A stretch of 38,028 nucleotides of DNA from JAVBKX01 sp031553835 (GTDB lineage Bacteria; Bacteroidota; Bacteroidia; Bacteroidales; Azobacteroidaceae): positions 1-38,028 of the forward strand of contig JAVBKX010000062.1 of NCBI GenBank assembly GCA_031553835.1, in the 5' to 3' direction. Under the pieces are notes generated by a model that was given only the letters and a program-made list of their open reading frames with translations, was not told where the DNA came from and made no database searches. Below are positions 32,392 to 38,028 of this stretch, in pieces. A program made the position numbers and the translations under genes. How positions within the stretch are numbered: the stretch's first letter is position 1; each line of letters starts with the position of its first letter.

Positions 32392-34237
32392 AAATTTTTA
32401 ATTGATGATTAAACTCTCTAAGCGTCTCCAATACATTACTGCGCACATTGATAAAATGCTCGATGCCTTGTGCTTTCAATTCATCCATATTGGCAGGAGC
32501 TCCCGCAACCACTAATATTTCTTTTCCTTTGGTCAAGGCGTAAGCTTCAGGAGCAAAAGTAACATATTCATCATCGCTCGAACAAAGTACAATGATATCG
32601 GCTTTTGCTTCGCGCGCAGCTTTCACTCCGGCCTCAATGGTTTCGAATCCGAGATTGTCAATCACCTGATAACCGGCGCAGGCAAAGAAATTGCAGGAGA
32701 ATTGTGAACGAGCCAACCGCATCGCCAAATTTCCAATGGTTAGCATAAACGCTTTGGGCGTTTTGCCTGATTTTTCTGTTTCAAGACGCAATGCTTCGAA
32801 ATCGGAAGCTAACCGGTTTTTATTTAATGTGGTAATCGAAGCATCACCGGCAGAACCGCAACCGCAGGAGCAAGCAGGTTTATTGATTTTTTGAGCTGCT
32901 TTCTCTGTGAAATTCGGGAATTGATTGGTTCCAAGCAAAGTTTCCCGGCGTTGAGCAACCGCTTTCATGCGCGCATCGGCAGAAGCGTTTACGGCTTGCT
33001 GAATTGCTCCGGCTTTCACCATGTTGTAAAATCCCTTTTCTTCTGTTTCCAGGAAAAGTTTCCATGCCTGTAGAGCAATCGATTGTGTCAGATTTTCAAT
33101 ATAATAAGAACCGCCAGAAGCATCTACAATTTTATCGAAATGGGATTCTTCTTTCAATAATAATTGTTGATTACGGGCAATACGTTCTGAAAAATCATCC
33201 GGAGTTTTGAATGATTCGTCGAAAGGCGAAACCAACAGGGAGTCCACTCCGGCAATACCGGCAGACATCGCTTCGGTTTGTGTACGAAGCATATTGACAT
33301 GGGCATCAAAAACCGTTTGATTGAAAGAAGATGTTTGTGCAAAAATATTCATTTTAGCCGCTTCTTTACTGCCCCCGTATGCACCGACGATCTCAGCCCA
33401 CAACCAGCGGGCAGCCCGGAATTTAGCTATTTCCATAAAATAATTAGCGCCGATTCCGAAATTGAACTTGATTTTCTGAGCGACTACAGAAGCATCTAAA
33501 CCGGCTTCAGTCAACCGGCTCATCAATTCATTTCCCCAAGCCAAAGCGTAACCCAATTCCTGAGTGATAAACGAACCGGCATTATTGAAAAGAAAAGCAT
33601 TGACACTCAACACCCTGAAACCCGGCAAACTTTGAGCAGCTTTCACTGCTTCTGTCATGGTTTGCAACCAGTCTTCTTTTACTTTACCCTTTTTCAGGAT
33701 AGAGCCAACCAAATCCACATTGACTGAACCTACACATTTTTCCGGATTAAAACCTTGAGATTTAATCCAGCCGCTTACCAAATAAATCAGTTCGACCGTA
33801 TGGCATTGGCAAGTCATGAAATTAAGTTCAACGCACTCCGGTTGAATTCCTTTCAATAATGCAGCGATACTTTCGGGATTAACAGCATTATCGGAAAGGC
33901 AAAATCCAAGGGAAGAAACGCCTTTATTCAAAATATTCAACGCTTTGAGGTTGGCTTCTACAACATTTTCGACGTGGATATTCTGACGAACAAACCAGTC
34001 GTTGTTGATTTTAGCACCCCGCACATAAGGAAACTCACCCGGCAACGAAGCGGCAGTATTCATTCCTGCCAAATCTTCTTCGCGGTAAAAAGGTTGAACA
34101 CTGAAGCCTTCATTGGTTTTCCAAACGAGTTTTTTCTCAAATTCCGCTCCTTTCAAATCGGCAGTGATTTTTTCGATCCACTGTTCTTTTGAAATAGAAG
34201 GAAATTCCGAGAAAAGCCTTTCTTTAGAATTGTTCAT
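32390..34237 (-). CDS. mutA: Methylmalonyl-CoA mutase small subunit
   Basis: 615 residues, the non-catalytic partner of MutB. It keeps the barrel fold (KIKFNFGIGANYFMEIAKFRAARWLW) and a flavodoxin-like C-terminus (VLCSSDDEYVTF, LVVAGAP) but lacks the Asp-x-His-x-x-Gly cobalamin motif, as expected for the small subunit. Between the two domains there is a Cys cluster (KPACSCGCGSAGD) that I do not recognise as a standard feature. A promoter with a hairpin in the leader lies upstream at 34289-34324. The stop codon is immediately at the outer edge of the repeat-bracketed cassette, and mutB follows after it. Confidence 0.95.
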   Translation of the reverse strand: MNNSKERLFSEFPSISKEQWIEKITADLKGAEFEKKLVWKTNEGFSVQPFYREEDLAGMNTAASLPGEFPYVRGAKINNDWFVRQNIHVENVVEANLKALNILNKGVSSLGFCLSDNAVNPESIAALLKGIQPECVELNFMTCQCHTVELIYLVSGWIKSQGFNPEKCVGSVNVDLVGSILKKGKVKEDWLQTMTEAVKAAQSLPGFRVLSVNAFLFNNAGSFITQELGYALAWGNELMSRLTEAGLDASVVAQKIKFNFGIGANYFMEIAKFRAARWLWAEIVGAYGGSKEAAKMNIFAQTSSFNQTVFDAHVNMLRTQTEAMSAGIAGVDSLLVSPFDESFKTPDDFSERIARNQQLLLKEESHFDKIVDASGGSYYIENLTQSIALQAWKLFLETEEKGFYNMVKAGAIQQAVNASADARMKAVAQRRETLLGTNQFPNFTEKAAQKINKPACSCGCGSAGDASITTLNKNRLASDFEALRLETEKSGKTPKAFMLTIGNLAMRLARSQFSCNFFACAGYQVIDNLGFETIEAGVKAAREAKADIIVLCSSDDEYVTFAPEAYALTKGKEILVVAGAPANMDELKAQGIEHFINVRSNVLETLREFNHQLKI

Positions 34238-34288
34238 AATTTAGTGATTAAAATTTATATTTAAGTATTTGAGATTCAACAAAAGAAA

Positions 34289-34316
34289 CACCGCTGTTGT
34301 ATGTGCAACAGCGGTG
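34289..34316 (-). terminator. Hairpin between the Usp gene and mutA
   Basis: An 11-bp perfect stem (caccgctgttg with caacagcggtg) has a 6-base loop, followed on the minus strand by tttctttt. It lies 50 bases after the Usp stop and fits an intrinsic terminator. It also begins just after the predicted -7 element of mutA, so it would sit at or near the 5' end of the mutA transcript. Confidence 0.75.
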
Positions 34317-34324
34317 CAAAATTA
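34317..34324 (-). promoter_or_regulatory. Possible -7 element for mutA
   Basis: TAATTTTG on the minus strand fits TAnnTTTG. At a 20-base spacing the upstream sequence is TTTC (34348-34345), one base from TTTG. The leader would be about 70 bases and would start with the hairpin at 34289-34316. Confidence 0.45.
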
Positions 34325-34365
34325 CATTTTTTTTGTTTATTTTAGAAATGAAACATGTGAAAAAA

Positions 34366-35481
34366 TCAAGGGTTTAACACCAACATCGGCGTGTCTGTAT
34401 GGAACAACATTTTGCGTGCAATGCTTGGACTGAAAATACGAGCGAACAAGTTCCGGCGATGAGTTGTCAACGAAATGATGTCGATATTATTTTCTCGAAT
34501 GTATTTTTCTAAATTCAGAATAAAATCATTGGCATCAATAATATCGTATTGGATTTCTTTTCCAGGATATTGTTTTTCAAAATATTCCTTGATTCCGCCC
34601 AATTTAATTTCATTCCAGGTATCTTGTTTGCCAGACACATGAAACAGGTAATATTTGACATCAGGATTACCGGCAAACATTTTGAATAAAAGATCCACTG
34701 CAATCAAGTCTTTTTGTTCAAAACTTGTTCCGAATGCAATATGCTTTATTTCCGAAAATTGGTGGAATGGTGTATTTTCGGGAACAGCTAAAAGCGGAAC
34801 TTTTATCATTTCGATGACTTCTGCGGTAACACTGCCAATCAGATCCACATCTTTCTGGTTTTTCCCGCGGGTACCCATTACCACCATTACGGGATGGTTT
34901 TGTTTGCAATAAGAAATAATTTCTTCTTCAGGCAATCCGTCGCGTAAAATGCAATCGAAAGCGACATCAGGCCAATCTTTTTCCTGTACTTTCAGTTTGA
35001 TATAGTTAGACAACTTATCCATATCTTCCTGCGCTTTTTGAAGAAGAACCACCAGCGTTTCTTCATCACTGGTTTGATAAGTAAACGTATCACCCAACGA
35101 AATGGACGCAGGAAAGAAAGGTGCAAAATAGGCGTGCATTACCGCCACTTTAGCTCCAACACTGTGTGCATAATTGAATCCTATTTCGCAGGCTTGCATG
35201 GAGTAATCCGAAAAATCAACAGGAATCAACACCACATTAGTTTGTTCGTCTTTTTTTTCCTTTTGCCGTTCTTCATCTAAAAAAGATGCGCTTTCAATAA
35301 TTTTCAATGCTGCAGGAAGATCGCTTTCCTTTATTCTGACTCTTACTCCGGATGAAACTACGGGCTGAATCAGATTCACATTATGCAAATAGACTTCAAT
35401 ACCTTCCCTTTCAAGTAACATTTTCAGGATTTGCGCTTTCTGGTAAGTATGTATTGCCAGGGTTACTAATTTATCTTCCAT
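34366..35481 (-). CDS. DUF2007 domain fused to tandem universal stress (Usp) domains
   Basis: 371 residues. The first ~68 (LVTLAIHTYQKAQILKMLLEREGIEVYLHN) match the DUF2007 putative signal-transducing domain. Two UspA-like domains follow. The first (about 85-235) has VVLIPVDFSDYSMQACEIGFNYA and the nucleotide-loop-like VMGTRGKNQKDVDLIGSVTAEVI. The second (about 245-371) begins IKHIAFGTSFEQKD, lacks the glycine loop and ends RKMLFHTDTPMLVL. It probably senses energy or stress state by binding nucleotide. The gene is alone, between a long palindrome upstream and a hairpin terminator downstream. Confidence 0.85.
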   Translation of the reverse strand: MEDKLVTLAIHTYQKAQILKMLLEREGIEVYLHNVNLIQPVVSSGVRVRIKESDLPAALKIIESASFLDEERQKEKKDEQTNVVLIPVDFSDYSMQACEIGFNYAHSVGAKVAVMHAYFAPFFPASISLGDTFTYQTSDEETLVVLLQKAQEDMDKLSNYIKLKVQEKDWPDVAFDCILRDGLPEEEIISYCKQNHPVMVVMGTRGKNQKDVDLIGSVTAEVIEMIKVPLLAVPENTPFHQFSEIKHIAFGTSFEQKDLIAVDLLFKMFAGNPDVKYYLFHVSGKQDTWNEIKLGGIKEYFEKQYPGKEIQYDIIDANDFILNLEKYIRENNIDIISLTTHRRNLFARIFSPSIARKMLFHTDTPMLVLNP

Positions 35482-35509
35482 AGTGTGTTCTTTATTAAAA
35501 ATTATACTT

Positions 35510-35580
35510 CAAAAATTAAAAATGGAGGACTTAAAAATTGAAAATGTTTTTTGGATTCATTTTCAATTTTCAATCCTCCA
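35510..35580 (-). terminator. Long palindrome, probable terminator of the DNA-binding gene
   Basis: tggaggacttaaaaattg and following bases (35523-35546) pair with 35558-35580, with one indel and one mismatch over about 23 bp and an 11-base loop. On the minus strand T-rich sequence follows (35510-35522). It lies 21 bases after the stop of the small DNA-binding protein gene and upstream of the Usp gene. Confidence 0.65.
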
Positions 35581-35601
35581 CTATTCAACTGTACTCTTTT
35601 A

Positions 35602-35871
35602 TTATCCTACTGAAGCTACTTTGTGAGTTGTTTCGCCCAGTATGATTAAAGCTTTTTGCAGAATTGTCGGATCTTCCAGCATTACAATCCCCCCATCGGG
35701 GCCTGGTTCGATATGTACACCACATGCTTTTCCGTCATTAAAATTGTAACCTCCAAAATAATTCCTTACAGTTTCTACTGTGATACCCAACTCTTCAGCA
35801 ATACGATGCATGCTGCCGTCGGGTAAACTGTCCTTGATTCTACGCAGCTCGTTAAATGTAACCGTCTTCAT
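35602..35871 (-). CDS. Small helix-turn-helix DNA-binding protein
   Basis: 89 residues. The N-terminal part (FNELRRIKDSLPDGSMHRIAEELGITVETVRNYFGGY) reads as a helix-turn-helix, with GSMHRIAEELG and TVETVRNYF as the two helices. The C-terminal part (GIVMLEDPTILQKALIILGE) is acidic and hydrophobic and may dimerise. Short proteins like this are conserved across Bacteroidales and are annotated only as DNA-binding. It may regulate its own or neighbouring genes; no operator is evident. Confidence 0.75.
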   Translation of the reverse strand: MKTVTFNELRRIKDSLPDGSMHRIAEELGITVETVRNYFGGYNFNDGKACGVHIEPGPDGGIVMLEDPTILQKALIILGETTHKVASVG

Positions 35872-35994
35872 GATTTATTAGATGCTTTTAATTAATATGT
35901 TTCACTTTTGTTGAATTACGCCCAAACTTAAGCAAAATATTTGCATTTGTCAAATTATTTGATGGAAATAATTGTTATAATAAATTTTTTATCC

Positions 35995-36687
35995 TTATTG
36001 AAAAGGTTTAACTAATTGATTATTAAAAATTAGTACCACAATCACCATAACCCAATACACAGCAGCCAAAAACCAGGCTTGTTGTTTCGTATAGCGGGAT
36101 TTGCTTCTCTCCTTCCCATATTGACCCAACAGCCTCCTCCGTCCCCATTCATAGAGCAGATATACGATATATCCGATTAACAAGCCGACCAACATTCCGG
36201 CGATGACATCCGAAATAAAATGTACTCCCAGGTAAATGCGCGAATAACCGGTAACAATGGCATAAATAAATATAGTGCACGTGAATATTTTATTGCGGAA
36301 CATCAGGGCTGTAAGCATGGCAAAACCAAATGCATTGGTGGAATGACCGGAAATAAAGCCGTATCTCCCTCCTAAATAATCAAATACAGTACTCACTTCA
36401 TTCATAAAATCAGGATGATGAGTGGGTCGAAAACGATGAAAAAACGGCTTGCACACGCCCGATGAGATTTGATCGCACAATAATATTAATACAGCAACAA
36501 TCAGGTAAGTCCAAACAATTTCTTTCCAATTTTTCTGATATGCAACAACAATCAGAAAGCAAACATAAAAGGGAACCCAAATGTACATGTATGAATACAG
36601 ATACATAAAATGGTCCCAAAAAGTAGAATCACTGCCATTCAACGTAAAAAATAAGTCGCGCTCAAGTCGAAGTATTTCTTCAAGCAT
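35995..36687 (-). CDS. PAP2-family membrane phosphatase
   Basis: 230 residues with five or six membrane helices. The three PAP2 motifs are complete: KPFFHRFRP (K-x6-RP), SGHSTNAF with the catalytic His, and SRIYLGVHFISD with the nucleophilic His. It likely removes phosphate from undecaprenyl pyrophosphate or phosphatidate outside the inner membrane. The tail is basic, followed by one last helix (FLAAVYWVMVIVVLIF). It is transcribed divergently from the HdeD-family gene. No firm promoter match was found in the 163-base gap. Confidence 0.92.
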   Translation of the reverse strand: MLEEILRLERDLFFTLNGSDSTFWDHFMYLYSYMYIWVPFYVCFLIVVAYQKNWKEIVWTYLIVAVLILLCDQISSGVCKPFFHRFRPTHHPDFMNEVSTVFDYLGGRYGFISGHSTNAFGFAMLTALMFRNKIFTCTIFIYAIVTGYSRIYLGVHFISDVIAGMLVGLLIGYIVYLLYEWGRRRLLGQYGKERSKSRYTKQQAWFLAAVYWVMVIVVLIFNNQLVKPFQ

Positions 36688-36850
36688 ACCTTGATTTATT
36701 ATTTATTGTGCCCTTAGTTATATACAAGAAACGCAATAATTAGCGATTTGTTGAAAATACAAATTTAATTATTTTTTTTTAACAAAACAATGAAAACAAA
36801 AACAAACGGGACTTTGTTATTTTTTCAAACATAATTTAAGAATATATCTT

Positions 36851-37462
36851 ATGAATACAAGTTTGTACAAAGAAGTAAAAGGCGCAATCAACAACTGGTG
36901 GATGTCGCTCGTATTAGGAATTCTATTTATCGGAGTGGCTTTCATGTTAATGTTTATGCCATTGGAAGGGTATGTGGCATTGAGTATCATATTCAGTGTT
37001 ACGATGTTTTTATGTGGTATTTTTGAAATTGCATTTGCAGTAAGTAACAAAAAGGTACTAAGTGGCTGGGGATGGTATTTAGCCGGAGGCATTATTGATC
37101 TGATTCTGGGGCTTCTGCTCATGTGCATTCCTGCTCTGGCCATGGGAGTTATTCCATTTTTAGTCGCCTTCTGGCTGATGTTCAGAGGATTTACCTCTGC
37201 TGGTTACTCAATCGACCTGCAAAAGTTAGGAACCAACGACTGGGGATGGTATTTAGTATTTGGCATTTTAGCTATACTATGTTCATTTGCCATCATTTTC
37301 AATCCGGCGCTTGGCGCATTATCAACCATATACATAACAGCTTTTGCTTTCTTATTCATCGGTGTATTCCGCATTATGTTATCCTTTGAATTAAAACGTT
37401 TCAAAGGCAATGCAAAAGAATTAAAAGAGAAAATAGAAGAAATCAAAGGCGATATAAAATAA
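36851..37462 (+). CDS. HdeD-family (DUF308) membrane protein
   Basis: 203 residues, six hydrophobic helices in three pairs typical of DUF308. Repeats of GWGWYLAGGIIDLILGLLL and DWGWYLVFGILAILCSFAIIF match the HdeD arrangement. A lysine- and glutamate-rich tail (KEKIEEIKGDIK) faces the cytoplasm. HdeD in enterobacteria contributes to acid survival; function in Bacteroidales is unknown. The gene ends in a short hairpin terminator and is the last resident gene before the apparent mobile element. Confidence 0.88.
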   Translation: MNTSLYKEVKGAINNWWMSLVLGILFIGVAFMLMFMPLEGYVALSIIFSVTMFLCGIFEIAFAVSNKKVLSGWGWYLAGGIIDLILGLLLMCIPALAMGVIPFLVAFWLMFRGFTSAGYSIDLQKLGTNDWGWYLVFGILAILCSFAIIFNPALGALSTIYITAFAFLFIGVFRIMLSFELKRFKGNAKELKEKIEEIKGDIK

Positions 37463-37511
37463 ACTTCTAAGCAGAAAGTAAAATTAGGCAGAGTGTAGCG
37501 AATTAGCTGAT

Positions 37512-37540
37512 AGAGCGTTCGTTACGCTCTGTTTTGCTTT
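37512..37540 (+). terminator. Terminator after the HdeD-family gene
   Basis: agagcgt (37512-37518) and acgctct (37524-37530) form a 7-bp stem with a 5-base loop, followed by gttttgcttt. It lies about 50 bases after the stop. Confidence 0.6.
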
Positions 37541-37680
37541 ATATGGCTATGGGCTGAAAACCGTATTCCGGCAGAACGGTGCAGGAGATGCGTTACTATC
37601 TCGTTACTTGAATCGTGGCGCAATTTTCTTGCTACACGGTTCTTATTCAGCGTATTGCGCAATTTTGCATACCGTCCGGT

Positions 37681-37723
37681 AACTCAATGATAACTAATTT
37701 TGTAACCAAAAAAACATTGAGTT
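37681..37723 (+). repeat. Inverted repeat abutting the recombinase start codon
   Basis: aactcaatg (37681-37689) is the reverse complement of cattgagtt (37715-37723), which touches the ATG at 37724. The -7 element lies in the loop. It could be a recombinase or regulator binding site rather than an RNA hairpin, since transcription would begin inside it. Confidence 0.6.
37695..37702 (+). promoter_or_regulatory. -7 element for the recombinase
   Basis: TAATTTTG fits TAnnTTTG exactly and gives a leader of about 15 bases. The nearest TTTG upstream (37664-37667) is 27 bases away, longer than usual, so an activator may be needed. Confidence 0.45.
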
Positions 37724-38028
37724 ATGAGGTCAACATTCAAGGTCTTATTTTATGTGAAGAAAGGTAGTGAGAAGCCCAACGGTAACTTGCCTTTGATGTG
37801 CCGCCTGACAGTAGACGGCGAAGTTAAACAGTTCAGCTGCAAGATGGATGTTCCGCTCCACCTGTGGGATGTAAAGAACAACCGTGCATCTGGCAAGAGC
37901 GCACAGGCACAGAAAATCAATCTCGCCATCGACCGCATCCGTGTGGATGTGAACCGCCGCTATCAGGAACTGATGCAGACGGACGGTTATGTTACCGCCA
38001 CCAAACTGAAAAACGCTTATTTGGGTAT
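37724..38028 (+). CDS. Tyrosine recombinase/integrase, N-terminal part (cut by window end)
   Basis: 101 complete codons are present, running off the window. The sequence MRSTFKVLFYVKKGSEKPNG, then LMCRLTVDGEVKQFSC and VPLHLWDVKNNRASGKS, is the arm-type DNA-binding domain of integrases from Bacteroides integrative conjugative elements, followed by the start of the core-binding helices. The catalytic Arg-His-Tyr part lies beyond the window. The codons are markedly more GC-rich than in neighbouring genes, consistent with horizontal arrival. It probably mobilises an element extending to the right. Confidence 0.85.
   Translation, partial: MRSTFKVLFYVKKGSEKPNGNLPLMCRLTVDGEVKQFSCKMDVPLHLWDVKNNRASGKSAQAQKINLAIDRIRVDVNRRYQELMQTDGYVTATKLKNAYLG

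Larger units (their letters stand above)
37463..37723. other. Probable junction between chromosome and integrative element
   Basis: The 261-base gap between the HdeD gene and the recombinase. It carries a terminator, two copies of gcgcaatttt (about 37618 and 37657), and an inverted repeat directly before the recombinase. Base composition shifts from AT-rich at its left to more balanced at its right. No tRNA was recognised. The attachment site is expected inside this stretch but cannot be placed exactly. Confidence 0.4.

Noticed and set aside
37490..37600. tRNA-like D-arm sequence (tagctgatagagcg) near the integrative element edge
   Set aside because: No matching acceptor stem, anticodon arm or T-loop could be found.

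Overview
The window looks like a chromosomal segment of an anaerobic member of the order Bacteroidales (Bacteroidota). The base composition is AT-rich. Promoters match the Bacteroidetes pattern (TTTG, about 20 bases, then TAnnTTTG), and most start codons have A-rich leaders rather than Shine-Dalgarno sites. Three secreted proteins end in type IX secretion sorting domains or domains resembling them. Methylmalonyl-CoA mutase is encoded as the two-subunit mutA/mutB form. The exact genus cannot be read from the sequence.

Layout. 1-1565: a gene-poor, repeat-bearing stretch ending in a decayed DUF3990-linked two-gene module that abuts the 3' end of xseA. 1568-9773 (minus): a tightly packed run of ORF6N protein, SGNH hydrolase, ABC-F ATPase, M13 peptidase, S8 peptidase and xseA. 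9823-11531 (minus): a sugar-phosphate nucleotidyltransferase and an iron-type superoxide dismutase that may be exported, each separately bounded. 11759-17938 (plus): an Ig-like secreted protein with an OmpA-family envelope protein, then peptidase E and a TonB-dependent receptor. 17995-22213 (minus): a CorC-type membrane protein followed by a DNA2-like nuclease-helicase. 22310-24246 (plus): a lipid-linked glycosyltransferase with a coupled small membrane protein. 24248-28098 (minus): an interrupted small reading frame and a large BspA-type leucine-rich repeat surface protein with a recent internal duplication. 28253-29035: an M23 lipoprotein. 29052-29611 (minus): a PIN toxin with a previously unlisted 48-residue partner gene under a textbook promoter. 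29746-34237 (minus): mutA and mutB, split by a GxxExxY nuclease-fold gene bracketed by 31-base inverted repeats. 34366-36687 (minus): a DUF2007-Usp-Usp fusion, a small DNA-binding protein and a PAP2 phosphatase. 36851-37462: an HdeD-family membrane protein. 37724 to the window end: the start of a tyrosine recombinase of the kind carried by Bacteroides integrative elements, in visibly more GC-rich DNA, so a mobile element probably begins just upstream.

How it works together. Most genes serve the cell envelope or core metabolism: secreted proteases, surface adhesins, a TonB receptor, cell-wall peptidase, methylmalonyl-CoA/succinyl-CoA interconversion and oxidative or stress protection. The most unusual part is repeat-associated. 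A 486-base unit (inverted repeat, GxxExxY gene, inverted repeat) sits precisely between the mutA stop and the mutB start. A related-looking palindrome supplies the last codons of the helicase. Several other long palindromes and one dispersed 23-mer mark other gene boundaries. No rRNA, tRNA or CRISPR array was seen.
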